From Clostridiales bacterium (lineage in GTDB: Bacteria > Bacillota > Clostridia > Christensenellales > Pumilibacteraceae), in assembly GCA_003533505.1 (NCBI GenBank), contig DQGD01000008.1:22052-86051 (forward strand): DNA of 64,000 bases. The letters are read 5' to 3'. Within the stretch, counting starts at the first letter, position 1. Each line of letters starts with the position of its first letter. Below, in pieces: positions 32,070 to 40,669 of this stretch. The position numbers and the translations under genes were made by a program. The notes under the pieces were generated by a model. The model was given only the letters and a program-made list of their open reading frames with translations. It made no database searches and had not been told where the DNA came from.

Positions 32070-32083
32070 AGTCGTGGTATAAT
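32055..32083 (+). promoter_or_regulatory. Promoter for rpsB, -35 inside the upstream terminator
   Basis: TTGCAT (32055-32060), 17-bp spacer and perfect TATAAT (32078-32083), with extended -10 TGG. Start near 32090. The -35 is weak, and the extended -10 probably compensates. Confidence 0.78.
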
Positions 32084-32089
32084 ATCAAA

Positions 32090-32206
32090 CGGTTAAATAC
32101 GCACTCGGGCTGACGCGTCCTTCTGTGCGGACGGTAAAATTCTTTCAGTGCCGTCCGAATGGGACAGCGGTTGAGGCTCGGGGAGGTAAAACAGGAGGCA
32201 AAAATT
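32090..32206 (+). promoter_or_regulatory. Structured 5' leader of rpsB, candidate S2 autoregulatory RNA
   Basis: The 117-base leader has two mutually exclusive helices. CGTCC (32116-32120) can pair with GGACG (32129-32133), or GGACGG (32129-32134) can pair with CCGTCC (32151-32156). A ribosome site ACAGGAGG lies at 32191-32198. Competing helices in a ribosomal-protein leader suggest feedback control, but I cannot match it to a named family. Confidence 0.45.
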
Positions 32207-33040
32207 ATGGCAAACGTAGTATCTATGAAGCAACTGCTCGAAGCAGGCGTGCACTTCGGTCACCCCACTCGCAAGTGGAACCCGAAAATGAAGAAGTATA
32301 TCTATACTTCCAGAAACGACATTTACATCATCAACCTTGAAAAGACCGTCGGTCTTATCGACGAAGCTTACGCTTTCGTGAAGAGCATTGCCGAGAGCGG
32401 AAAGAACATTCTTTTCGTGGGCACCAAGAAGCAGGCTCAGGAGGCTATTCAGCAGGAAGCCGAGAAGTGCGGCATGTTCTACATCAAGTCGCGCTGGCTG
32501 GGTGGCACGCTGACCAACTTCTCGACGATTCGTACCAGAATCGAGCGTCTTAACAAGCTCAACCAGATGGAGAAGATGAACGAGTTTAACGTTCTCCCCA
32601 AGAAGGAAGTGGCTAAACTTATTGCCGAGCGCGACAAACTCGAGGAAAACCTCGGCGGTATCAAGGATATGCGCAGCCTTCCCGGCGCGCTGTTCGTCGT
32701 CGACCCGAAGAAGGAGCACCTTGCAGTTTCCGAAGCTCGTAAGCTCAATATTCCGATTGTAGGTATCGTCGATACCAACTGCGACCCCGACGAGGTTGAT
32801 TACGTCATTCCCGGCAACGACGACGCTATCCGCTCGATTAAGCTTATCGCAAGCGCAATGGCAGACGCGGTTATCGAGGCTCGCGAGGGCGAAGAGGGTC
32901 TTGCGCTCCGTCGTCAGATGGAAGCGAAGATGAACGCCGAAGCCGAAGCTAAGAAAGCTGCCGAGGCTACCGAAGAAAAGGCCGAGGCGGAAACCGAAGC
33001 GGTTGTAGAGGCTGCCGTCGACGAAGCGACCGCTGAATAA
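32207..33040 (+). CDS. rpsB: 30S ribosomal protein S2
   Basis: 277-residue S2. VVSMKQLLEAGVHFGHPTRKWNPKM is the family start (residues 4 on), followed by the central GALFVVDPKKEHLAV and NIPIVGIVDTNCDPDEVDYVI-type sequence, both diagnostic. The C-terminal 40 residues are an Ala/Glu-rich extension, longer than in B. subtilis (246 residues), as in many Clostridia. The ATG at 32207 follows GGAGG; in-frame upstream sequence belongs to the leader RNA. tsf follows in the conserved rpsB-tsf pair. Confidence 0.97.
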   Translation: MANVVSMKQLLEAGVHFGHPTRKWNPKMKKYIYTSRNDIYIINLEKTVGLIDEAYAFVKSIAESGKNILFVGTKKQAQEAIQQEAEKCGMFYIKSRWLGGTLTNFSTIRTRIERLNKLNQMEKMNEFNVLPKKEVAKLIAERDKLEENLGGIKDMRSLPGALFVVDPKKEHLAVSEARKLNIPIVGIVDTNCDPDEVDYVIPGNDDAIRSIKLIASAMADAVIEAREGEEGLALRRQMEAKMNAEAEAKKAAEATEEKAEAETEAVVEAAVDEATAE

Positions 33041-33086
33041 TCGTAAATTACGTCTATCTATATAATTTAATAAGGAGAAAATAATT

Positions 33087-34016
33087 ATGGCAATTACCGC
33101 TAAAGACGCCGCAGCATTGCGCGCGCAAACCGGTGCCGGCATGATGGATTGCAAGAAAGCGCTTGAAGCCGCCAACGGAGATATGGATAAAGCAACCGAA
33201 ATTCTGAGAGAACGCGGCGTGGCTGTCGCAGCCAAGAAAGCGTCCCGTATCGCTTCCGAGGGCGCTGTCGCGGCTTACGTTTCCGCAGACAGAAAGACCG
33301 CGGCTCTCGTCGAGGTCAACTGCGAGTCCGACTTCGTCGCAAAGACCGACGATTTCCTTAATCTTGCAGGCGATGCGGCAAAGATAGTTGTCGAGGCTAA
33401 TCCTGCCGACGTCGACGCTCTGCTCGCGGAAAAGACCGCAGATGGCACCGTTCTGGAAGCAGTAAACAATGCAACCGCAAAAATCGGCGAAAAGATTGCT
33501 ATCCGTCGTTTTGTCCGTAAGACCGTGAACGGCGTTGCCGAAACCTACATTCACATGGGCGGCAAAATCGGCGTTCTCGTCGAGGTTGAAACCGATAAGG
33601 ACGTTGCCGACAACGCCGAGTTTATCGCAGCTTGCCACAACATCGCTATGCATGTAGCGGCGTTCTCGCCGAAGTACGTTTGCGAGAGCCAGGTTCCCGC
33701 CGAGGAAGTCGAGCACGAGAAGAGCATTCTCAGAACGCAAATCAAAAACGACCCCAAGAACGCAAACAAGCCCGAGCAAATCGTCGAGAAGATGCTTGAC
33801 GGCAGAATTAACAAGTTCTATAAGGAAATTTGCCTTAACGACCAGGAGTTTGTCATCGACAACACCGTGACTACCGCGCAGTACCTTGCCGCAGTCGCTA
33901 AAAAAGTCGGTGTGACCGCCAAAATCGTGGACTTCGAGCGTATGGTCATGGGCGAGGGGCTTGAGAAAAAGAACGAGAACTTTGCCGAAGAAATCGCTAA
34001 GATGACCAATAAGTAA
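33087..34016 (+). CDS. tsf: Elongation factor Ts
   Basis: 309-residue nucleotide exchange factor for EF-Tu. The UBA-like N-domain starts MAITAKDAAALRAQTGAG, with the TGAGMMDCKKAL motif that contacts EF-Tu. The core domain has NCESDFVAKTDDF (family TDFVA signature) and NPKYV-like AAFSPKYV. A good ribosome site, AAGGAG, lies upstream. Ends at a terminator, so rpsB-tsf is one unit apart from pyrH, though readthrough is possible. Confidence 0.97.
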   Translation: MAITAKDAAALRAQTGAGMMDCKKALEAANGDMDKATEILRERGVAVAAKKASRIASEGAVAAYVSADRKTAALVEVNCESDFVAKTDDFLNLAGDAAKIVVEANPADVDALLAEKTADGTVLEAVNNATAKIGEKIAIRRFVRKTVNGVAETYIHMGGKIGVLVEVETDKDVADNAEFIAACHNIAMHVAAFSPKYVCESQVPAEEVEHEKSILRTQIKNDPKNANKPEQIVEKMLDGRINKFYKEICLNDQEFVIDNTVTTAQYLAAVAKKVGVTAKIVDFERMVMGEGLEKKNENFAEEIAKMTNK

Positions 34017-34038
34017 TCGGTTAATCGGCTTAAAAGAG

Positions 34039-34073
34039 AATAGGAACACTTGTTTTGGTGTTCCTATTTTTTT
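34039..34073 (+). terminator. Terminator of rpsB-tsf
   Basis: A perfect 11-bp stem, AATAGGAACAC (34039-34049) with GTGTTCCTATT (34058-34068), followed by a T-run. Confidence 0.92.
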
Positions 34074-34101
34074 GAAAAGCGTGTGCCGGGAGGATTGAAT
34101 A

Positions 34102-34796
34102 ATGTATAAGAGAGTTCTTTTGAAAATCAGCGGAGAAGCGCTTGCCGGAGAAGCCGGCGTGGGTATCGATTCCGCGACCGTAGAGCATATTGTTTCGCAG
34201 GTGGTTGCACTCCATAACGACGGCATAGAAATAGGTATCGTTGTCGGCGGCGGCAATTTCTGGCGCGGCAGACAGGGCACTAATATGGACAGGGTGACTG
34301 CCGACCACATGGGCATGATTGCGACCATAATGAACGCGCTTGCGCTTCAGGACGCAATCGAGCAGAAGGGCGTGCCCGTCAGAGTGCAGACCGCACTGTC
34401 CATTCCGTCGGTTGCCGAGCCGTTTATTCTGAGAAAGGCGCTACGTCACTTCGAGTGCGGACGTGTAGTGATTTTCGCTTGCGGCACGGGCAATCCGTAT
34501 TTCTCAACCGATTCGGGCGCCGCGCTGCGAGCCACTGAAATCAAGGCAGACGTTTTGCTTATGGCAAAGAACGTGGACGGCGTTTACGATTCCGACCCCA
34601 AAACTAACCCGAACGCCAAGAAAATCGACGAGATTTCCTATATGGAGATTATAAATCATAACCTTAACGTTATGGATTTTACGGCGCTCACGCTGTGCAT
34701 GGAGAATAAAATGCCTATCGTTGCGTTCGGCTTGAACGAGAAAGACGGACTTATCAAAGCCGCTCACGGAGAAAAAATAGGCACAACTATCAAATA
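34102..34796 (+). CDS. pyrH: UMP kinase
   Basis: 231-residue bacterial UMP kinase (amino acid kinase fold), making UDP for pyrimidine synthesis. KRVLLKISGEALAGE binds phosphate, followed by VVGGGNFWRG, the MGMIATIMNALALQDA segment, GTGNPYFSTDSGAALRA and VDGVYDSDPKTNPNAKK. Start ATG with GGGAGGA upstream. It sits between tsf and frr, the standard order. A separate promoter for frr begins in its 3' flank. Confidence 0.97.
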
Positions 34797-34800
34797 ATAG

Positions 34801-34829
34801 TTGTAAATTATTCGGTTATTTGGTATAAT
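34801..34829 (+). promoter_or_regulatory. Promoter for frr-uppS
   Basis: TTGTAA (34801-34806), 17-bp spacer and perfect TATAAT (34824-34829) with extended -10 TGG. The leader of about 112 bases includes a small hairpin, TGTTTC/GAAACA, at about 34854-34871. Confidence 0.82.
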
Positions 34830-34947
34830 GTATAAGATAGTGCGATTGTGTTGTTGTTTCCGATTTGAAACATACGGCTTTTCGCAGAAACGTTTTCGGC
34901 GCGGAGAACCGTGGCGGAACGAAATAAGATAATGTTACGGAGGATTT

Positions 34948-35523
34948 ATGGTCTATAATTTACCCGAGGTCGGTGACGCGTTCGAGGAATACGAGCTTTC
35001 GTTGATGGATACCGTCGAGCACCTTAAAGGCGAGCTCAATACTATCCGCGCCGGCAGAGCAAACCCTCAGATTTTGAACAAGATTACCGTGGACTACTAC
35101 GGTGCGCTCACGCCGCTCAATCAGATGGCGAACATTACCGTGCCCGAAGCTCGTCTTTTGCAGATTTCTCTTTGGGATTCCAGCATGATTAAGGCTGTTG
35201 TCAAGGCGATTACCGCTTCCGATATCGGCATTACGCCTACCGACGACGGCAAAGTTATAAGGCTTGTTTTTCCGCAGCTTACCGAAGAGCGCCGCAGAGA
35301 CCTCGGCAAGCAGGTGAAGAAGATAGGCGAGGACTATAAGGTCACGCTGAGAAACGCTCGCCGCGACATCATGGACAAGCTGAAGGCGTTTAACAAAAAT
35401 AAGCAAATTACCGACGACGAGATTGCTTCTTACGAAAAGGAAGTACAGAAAATTCTCGATAAGAACATCGCTTCCGTTGACGCGCTTGTAAAAGAAAAGG
35501 AAAGCGAAATTCTTGAAGTCTGA
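34948..35523 (+). CDS. frr: Ribosome recycling factor
   Basis: 191-residue RRF, which with EF-G splits post-termination ribosomes. The helical bundle contains LNTIRAGRANPQILNKITVDYYG, the loop-region PLNQMANITVPEARLL, and the C-terminal RRDIMDKLK helix, all typical. It has a few more N-terminal residues than the usual 185. Start ATG after CGGAGGA. uppS begins inside its last codons. Confidence 0.97.
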   Translation: MVYNLPEVGDAFEEYELSLMDTVEHLKGELNTIRAGRANPQILNKITVDYYGALTPLNQMANITVPEARLLQISLWDSSMIKAVVKAITASDIGITPTDDGKVIRLVFPQLTEERRRDLGKQVKKIGEDYKVTLRNARRDIMDKLKAFNKNKQITDDEIASYEKEVQKILDKNIASVDALVKEKESEILEV

Positions 35524-36217
35524 AGTTTCGGTATTTAACAATCCGATGCCGAAGCACATTGCCGTAATAATGGACGGCAACGGCAGGTGGGCGAAAAAAC
35601 GCGGACTCATAAGGTCGCTCGGGCATCGCGCAGGCGTGAAAACTCTGGATAAAATCGCAAAGCATGCGTTTTCCGCGGGGGTCGAATTCGTCACGTTTTA
35701 CGCGTTTTCCACCGAAAACAAGCTTCGTCCCAAGGACGAGGTAGACGGACTTATTGACCTTATAAGAAAGAATTTTGCAAAGATGTTCGCTTCGCTCATC
35801 GAGAGAGGGGTAAAACTGTGTGTTTTGGGCGACCGCGAGTATTTTCCGAACGACGTAGTTGAAATCCTGAATTCCGTCGAGCGCGACAGCGCGTCCGGCG
35901 ATAAGGGCGTATTGAATATCGCGCTTAACTACGGCGGCAGAAGCGAAATCGCGCGCGCCGCACGGCTGATTGCAGAAAACGGCGAAGATTTTTCCGAAGA
36001 AAACATTAAAAAACATTTGTACACGGCAGGACAGCCCGACCCCGATATGATTATCAGGACGGGCGGAGAGAAACGACTCAGCAATTTCCTGTTATATCAG
36101 TCTGCGTATTCGGAGCTGTTTTTTACCGACACGCTTTGGCCTGATTTTACGGCAAAAGAGTTCGACGCGCTGGTTGACGAATATCGCATGCGTCCGCGCC
36201 GTTACGGCAAGGTTTAG
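35513..36217 (+). CDS. uppS: Undecaprenyl diphosphate synthase (isoprenyl transferase)
   Basis: 234-residue cis-prenyltransferase that builds the C55 carrier lipid for peptidoglycan. PKHIAVIMDGNGRWAKKR holds the catalytic Asp and is the family signature; FYAFSTENKLRPKDEV and DMIIRTGGEKRLSNFLL with SELFFTD follow. Start: TTG at 35513, overlapping frr by 11 bases with AAGGA upstream, giving the short pre-PKH extension common in Clostridia. The ATG at 35546 is an alternative but has no ribosome site. Confidence 0.94.
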   Translation: MKSEVSVFNNPMPKHIAVIMDGNGRWAKKRGLIRSLGHRAGVKTLDKIAKHAFSAGVEFVTFYAFSTENKLRPKDEVDGLIDLIRKNFAKMFASLIERGVKLCVLGDREYFPNDVVEILNSVERDSASGDKGVLNIALNYGGRSEIARAARLIAENGEDFSEENIKKHLYTAGQPDPDMIIRTGGEKRLSNFLLYQSAYSELFFTDTLWPDFTAKEFDALVDEYRMRPRRYGKV

Positions 36218-36276
36218 TCTTAGGATTCATTTCAAATACAAAAGTTAATTACCTATTTACGCAAGGGTTATCGCAA

Positions 36277-37296
36277 ATGGCAGACAATAACGACAATTCC
36301 GAACAAAAAAATATTGGGCAATCGCCGATTGATAACGGCGAAAGCAACGCTCCCGAGAATGCTCCGGAAAAGAAGAAAAGGAGCAATTTCCACATCAGGA
36401 CGTTAACGGCAATCTTTATTGCCGTGCTTTACGTTGCGCCGATATTGCTGGGAATTTATATTTTCGATATTTTTTACGACGCGCTTATAGTATTTTTGAT
36501 GATTGTTGCGGCGTATGAATTTTCGCGCGCGATTTCGTTGAAGTTTCCTAAGACCGTCAATATTTTCGTCTACGCCAACATAGTTTTGGGGTACACTGCA
36601 TTTAAACTCGTAAGTGAGTTTTTGCGCGGACAAGGCGGAATCACCGCGTTTTTCGGTGTTCTGGCGGTAACGTTTATCGCCTGCATCGTGTTTACCATGT
36701 GCAATAAAAAGTACGAGGTTGGCAACGCGATAAGCACACTTTTCGTGATGATCTACCCGACAACGATAATGGTCTATTCGCTCGGGCTGGCGTACTTTAT
36801 GCCGGGCGCGAAGTCAGATATTACCGGGTTGTCGGTATTCGGAGCTCAGTCTATAAACGCGATATTGCTGTTGTTTATTTGCACGACGCTCACAGATACT
36901 ATGGCGTATTTTGTAGGCTCTACAGTAAAGGGACCCAAGCTGTGTCCGAAGATTAGCCCTAAAAAAACTATTTCGGGCGCAATCGGCGGACTTGTGGGCG
37001 GAACCTTTGGAGGCGTAATTGTTTATTTGCTCGCGCAAAACGACGTTTTCGGTTGCGCACCGATTATGAACGCTACAGTGCCTAACGTGCTGCATTTTCT
37101 TGTGTTGGGCTTAGGAACCTCGCTGTTTTGTCAAATCGGCGACCTCATTTCGTCCTATGTAAAACGCGCCTGCAAAATAAAGGATTTCGGCAACTTCCTT
37201 AAAGGACACGGTGGATTTATGGACAGGATAGACGGGTTGATTATTTCCGCCGTGTTTCTGTACATTTACTTTACGATACTCGGAGTGGTGCTATGA
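36277..37296 (+). CDS. cdsA: Phosphatidate cytidylyltransferase
   Basis: 339-residue integral membrane enzyme forming CDP-diacylglycerol. About eight hydrophobic segments begin at residue 42. The family signature lies at the C-terminus: KRACKIKDFGNFLKGHGGF plus MDRIDGL, with DTMAYFVGS and KGPKLCPKISPKKTISG upstream. The first 40 residues are a hydrophilic, Asn/Glu-rich cytoplasmic extension, longer than usual. Weak AAGGG site before the ATG. Overlaps dxr (ATGA-type). Confidence 0.95.
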   Translation: MADNNDNSEQKNIGQSPIDNGESNAPENAPEKKKRSNFHIRTLTAIFIAVLYVAPILLGIYIFDIFYDALIVFLMIVAAYEFSRAISLKFPKTVNIFVYANIVLGYTAFKLVSEFLRGQGGITAFFGVLAVTFIACIVFTMCNKKYEVGNAISTLFVMIYPTTIMVYSLGLAYFMPGAKSDITGLSVFGAQSINAILLLFICTTLTDTMAYFVGSTVKGPKLCPKISPKKTISGAIGGLVGGTFGGVIVYLLAQNDVFGCAPIMNATVPNVLHFLVLGLGTSLFCQIGDLISSYVKRACKIKDFGNFLKGHGGFMDRIDGLIISAVFLYIYFTILGVVL

Positions 37297-38444
37297 TTGG
37301 GGTAGCAATACTCGGAAGCACCGGCTCGATAGGGAGACAAACGCTTGACGTAGTCAGGCAATATCGTGACAATTTCCGCGTTTGTGCGCTTGTTTGCGGC
37401 ACCGACGCGGTTAGTCTTATAAAGCAAGCCCGTGAGTTTCGCCCGGAGTTTGTGGGCATTTCGGATTGCACAAAAGGAAACGAGCTTGCGGAAATCGGAT
37501 ATAAATGCGACGTTTTTGCCGGCGAGGAAGCTCAGGAAATCGCGGCTTCGCTGCCGTCGGTCGACATAGTAGTCGCGTCGGTTGTGGGGCTGAACGGGTT
37601 AAAAGGCGTAATCGCGGCGATAAACGCAGGTAAGCGAGTTGCGCTTGCAAACAAGGAAACGCTTGTCGCATGCGGCAAATACGTCACCGAGCTTGCCGCA
37701 AAAAAACGCGTGGAAATTTTGCCGGTCGACAGCGAGCATTCGGCTATTTTTCAGTGCCTCGGCGGTGGCAAAAAAGAGGATTTGAAGCGACTTGTTCTCA
37801 CGGCCAGCGGAGGTCCGTTTCGCTCGGCAAAAACGCGCGAGGAACTTTCCGCAGTTACACCCGAACAAGCGGTCAGACATCCAAATTGGTCGATGGGTAA
37901 AAAGATTTCAGTCGACAGCGCGACCATGATGAACAAGGGGCTTGAAATAATCGAGGCGCGGTGGCTTTTCGGCACAGAGAATATCGATTATATTATTCAA
38001 CCGGAAAGCATAATACACTCGATGGTCGAGTTTAACGACGGTACCGTCGTGGCTCAGATTGCCCCCACGGATATGACGTTGCCTATTCAGTTCGCGCTGA
38101 CTTATCCGAATAGGGTAGCTTCCCGTTATGGAAATTATCCGTTTGACAAGTCAATAACGTTCATAGAGCCGAACGAAGAGCTTTTTCCGATGCCGAAGCT
38201 GGCGAAGGTTGCGATGCGCGAGGGCGGCACCGCGCCGGCGATACTTAACGCGGCAAATGAAGCGGCGGTTGCATTGTTTTTAAGCGGCAAAATATGTTTT
38301 ACGGATATTATGAGCATTGTCGCGCATATTCTAGATACTGAAAAAGCGACGTCATACGACGACTATCGCGAGATAATCGAGCTCCACAAGCGAGTTTACG
38401 GCGAGGTTATCCGCGACTACACAAAACTTTCGGAGATTAGATGA
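37293..38444 (+). CDS. dxr: 1-Deoxy-D-xylulose 5-phosphate reductoisomerase
   Basis: 383-residue second enzyme of the MEP isoprenoid pathway, converting DXP to MEP with NADPH. The NADPH site VAILGSTGSIGRQTLDVVR opens the protein. ANKETLVACG, the metal-binding PVDSEHSAIFQCL, TASGGPFR and the HPNWSMGKKISVDSATMMNKG region are all present. Overlaps cdsA upstream and rseP downstream, in the conserved uppS-cdsA-dxr-rseP order. Confidence 0.97.
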   Translation: MIGVAILGSTGSIGRQTLDVVRQYRDNFRVCALVCGTDAVSLIKQAREFRPEFVGISDCTKGNELAEIGYKCDVFAGEEAQEIAASLPSVDIVVASVVGLNGLKGVIAAINAGKRVALANKETLVACGKYVTELAAKKRVEILPVDSEHSAIFQCLGGGKKEDLKRLVLTASGGPFRSAKTREELSAVTPEQAVRHPNWSMGKKISVDSATMMNKGLEIIEARWLFGTENIDYIIQPESIIHSMVEFNDGTVVAQIAPTDMTLPIQFALTYPNRVASRYGNYPFDKSITFIEPNEELFPMPKLAKVAMREGGTAPAILNAANEAAVALFLSGKICFTDIMSIVAHILDTEKATSYDDYREIIELHKRVYGEVIRDYTKLSEIR

Positions 38445-39604
38445 AATATTTTCTTTTTATATTGATAGCCGTAATCATCCTTTTGCTGATGATTGTCATT
38501 CACGAGCTGGGGCATTACGTTGCCGGCAAGATTTTTAAGTTTAAAATCAATGAATTTTCGGTAGGTTTCGGTCCTAAGATATTTTCTAAAAAGAACAAAA
38601 AGACAGGTGAAGTGTTCTCTTTGCGAGCGGTGCCGCTGGGCGGCTATTGCGCGTTTGAGGACGAGAGCGGCTTGGAGGGTGATGAAAGTGCCGAGGAAGT
38701 CGTAGACCCCGATTCCGTGTTCCCGGAAATCGCGCCCGAGCCCGTTATGCCGCCGTGCGTCGACCCGTTGAAAGAGAAGGCGGAAGCGGCGGAAAAACCT
38801 CGCTCGTTTACCGAAGAAAAGCCTTGGAAGCGGATTATCGTGCTTGCCGCCGGCGCGTTTTTCAATTTCGTTTCGGCTATTATTTTTTCGTTTATTTTCA
38901 TCGTTGCCGTGGGCTACGTTCAGCCCGAGGTTTACACTCTTTACGCCGACGAATCGGGAAATAACTATTGCGCCGAGCTTAGAGTGGGCGACAGAATAGT
39001 TGCCGTAAATGGCGAGAGAATCGGTATAATGAAGACCTACGACGACCTTGTAAAGGTTAAGGAGGAGGGCGTAACCTACGACCTTACGATAGCTCGCGAC
39101 GGCGAAGAAATGACGGTGACCGTGACGATGCGGAGAATAATTAGTAAGGCTGCCGACGGTACCGACCTTAACTATGTAGGGTTGGGCTTTTCGCCGATAA
39201 ACACGTCGGTAAGGTGCGGCGTGGGGTACGCCTTCAAGTATTGCGTGCCGTATACTATTAAACTGTCGTTTTCGATACTGTCCGCGTTCGGAGGATTGAT
39301 TACGGGCAGAATACCGCTCACGTCCATTACGGGACCGGTGGGTACTGTCGGGGCTATGGCAAAGCTCGGCATGGCTGATTTGAGAAATTTCCTCGTGCTT
39401 TTGCCGCTGATTGCCGCTAACCTCGCGATATTCAATATCCTGCCTATACCTGCGCTCGACGGCTCGAAAATCGTATTCACGATGATTGAATGGGTGCGCG
39501 GCAAGCCCGTGAACAGAAAGGTCGAGAACATTATTCACACCGTCGGTTTGCTGCTACTGTTCGGGTTTGTAATAGTGATTGATATTTTGGGATTGTTTCT
39601 ATGA
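38441..39604 (+). CDS. rseP: Site-2 protease RseP (RIP zinc metalloprotease)
   Basis: 387-residue intramembrane protease. The first membrane helix carries HELGH (residues 21-25), a zinc-binding active site. A PDZ domain lies in the middle (about 170-240: ELRVGDRIVAVNGERIG). The C-terminal helices carry NILPIPALDGSKIV, the third zinc ligand. Between residue about 65 and 125 there is an acidic, Pro-rich insertion (GLEGDESAEEVVDPDS and after) before the second membrane helix, larger than usual. Likely roles are anti-sigma factor cleavage, as for RseP/RasP. Overlaps dxr and ispG. Confidence 0.95.
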   Translation: MKYFLFILIAVIILLLMIVIHELGHYVAGKIFKFKINEFSVGFGPKIFSKKNKKTGEVFSLRAVPLGGYCAFEDESGLEGDESAEEVVDPDSVFPEIAPEPVMPPCVDPLKEKAEAAEKPRSFTEEKPWKRIIVLAAGAFFNFVSAIIFSFIFIVAVGYVQPEVYTLYADESGNNYCAELRVGDRIVAVNGERIGIMKTYDDLVKVKEEGVTYDLTIARDGEEMTVTVTMRRIISKAADGTDLNYVGLGFSPINTSVRCGVGYAFKYCVPYTIKLSFSILSAFGGLITGRIPLTSITGPVGTVGAMAKLGMADLRNFLVLLPLIAANLAIFNILPIPALDGSKIVFTMIEWVRGKPVNRKVENIIHTVGLLLLFGFVIVIDILGLFL

Positions 39605-40641
39605 GTAACACGAGAAAAATTAAAGTCGGACGCACGTTTATAGGCGGAGGAAGCCCGATTACCGTACAATCGATGACAAACACGCCCACGCTCGACGCCG
39701 CAGCCACGCTCGCCCAGATTCGCGAGCTCGAAGCGGCAGGCTGCGATATAGTCCGCATTGCGGTGAGCTCGCAAGATGAAGTTGAGGCGTGTAAGAACAT
39801 AATCGGCAAAACCTCGGCGCCGCTGGTTGCCGATATTCAGTTCGATTATCGCCTTGCCGTCGCTTGCGCCGATATAGGTTTCGATAAAATTCGTTTTAAT
39901 CCCGGGAACATCGGCGACGAGTCCAAGGTAAAGCTCGTAGTGGACGCTTGCAAGCGCAACGGAGTGCCGATAAGAGTGGGCGTAAACGGCGGCTCGCTCG
40001 ACAAGACGATAGAGAATACGGCAAGCAAAGCCGAGGCGCTGGTAAAGAGCGCGCTCAAACACGTTTCAATACTTGAAAGGTACGGCTTTTACGATACGGT
40101 GATTTCCGTTAAGTCCAGCGACGTCCGCACCATGATAGAAGCATACGAAATACTGCACCGCGTTTGTGATTATCCGCTTCACCTCGGCGTTACAGAGAGC
40201 GGAACGAAAACCCGCGGCATCGTCAAATCGTCGATAGGTATCGGTTCGCTATTGGTTGGCGGTATCGGCGATACGATTCGCGTTTCTCTTACCGGTAATC
40301 CTGTAAGAGAGGTTGAAGCGGCAAAGCTTATTCTGAGCGCACTCGGACTCGGGCGCGGCGGCGTGGAAATCGTGTCGTGTCCGACGTGCTCGAGGTGCCG
40401 TTACGACATGGAAAAGGTTGTCGACGAGGTAGAAAAACGCGTCGGCGGATTGAATAAAAACGTCAGGATTGCAATCATGGGCTGCGTGGTGAACGGTCCG
40501 GGCGAGGCAAAGGACGCCGACATCGCCGTTTGCGGCGGCGGTGACGGCAAGGCGGCTTTATACGAAAAGGGCAAGCTCGTTAAAACGATAAGCTCCGACG
40601 ACGTGGTGCGCGAAATTTTAGAGCTTATCGAGAAGTATTAA
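39601..40641 (+). CDS. ispG: 4-Hydroxy-3-methylbut-2-enyl diphosphate synthase
   Basis: 346-residue iron-sulfur enzyme converting MEcPP to HMBPP, the sixth MEP step. The TIM-barrel domain has GGGSPITVQSMTNTPT and the VADIQFDYRLA barrel segment with KIRFNPGNIG. The C-terminal [4Fe-4S] domain has SCPTCSRC and AIMGCVVNGPGEA with its ligand residues. ATG overlaps the rseP stop. rseP-ispG-polC is the clostridial order, and the polC slot follows here in reduced form. Confidence 0.97.
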   Translation: MSNTRKIKVGRTFIGGGSPITVQSMTNTPTLDAAATLAQIRELEAAGCDIVRIAVSSQDEVEACKNIIGKTSAPLVADIQFDYRLAVACADIGFDKIRFNPGNIGDESKVKLVVDACKRNGVPIRVGVNGGSLDKTIENTASKAEALVKSALKHVSILERYGFYDTVISVKSSDVRTMIEAYEILHRVCDYPLHLGVTESGTKTRGIVKSSIGIGSLLVGGIGDTIRVSLTGNPVREVEAAKLILSALGLGRGGVEIVSCPTCSRCRYDMEKVVDEVEKRVGGLNKNVRIAIMGCVVNGPGEAKDADIAVCGGGDGKAALYEKGKLVKTISSDDVVREILELIEKY

Positions 40642-40669
40642 AGAGCCTGTTTACAACGAGGAGAAAGCT

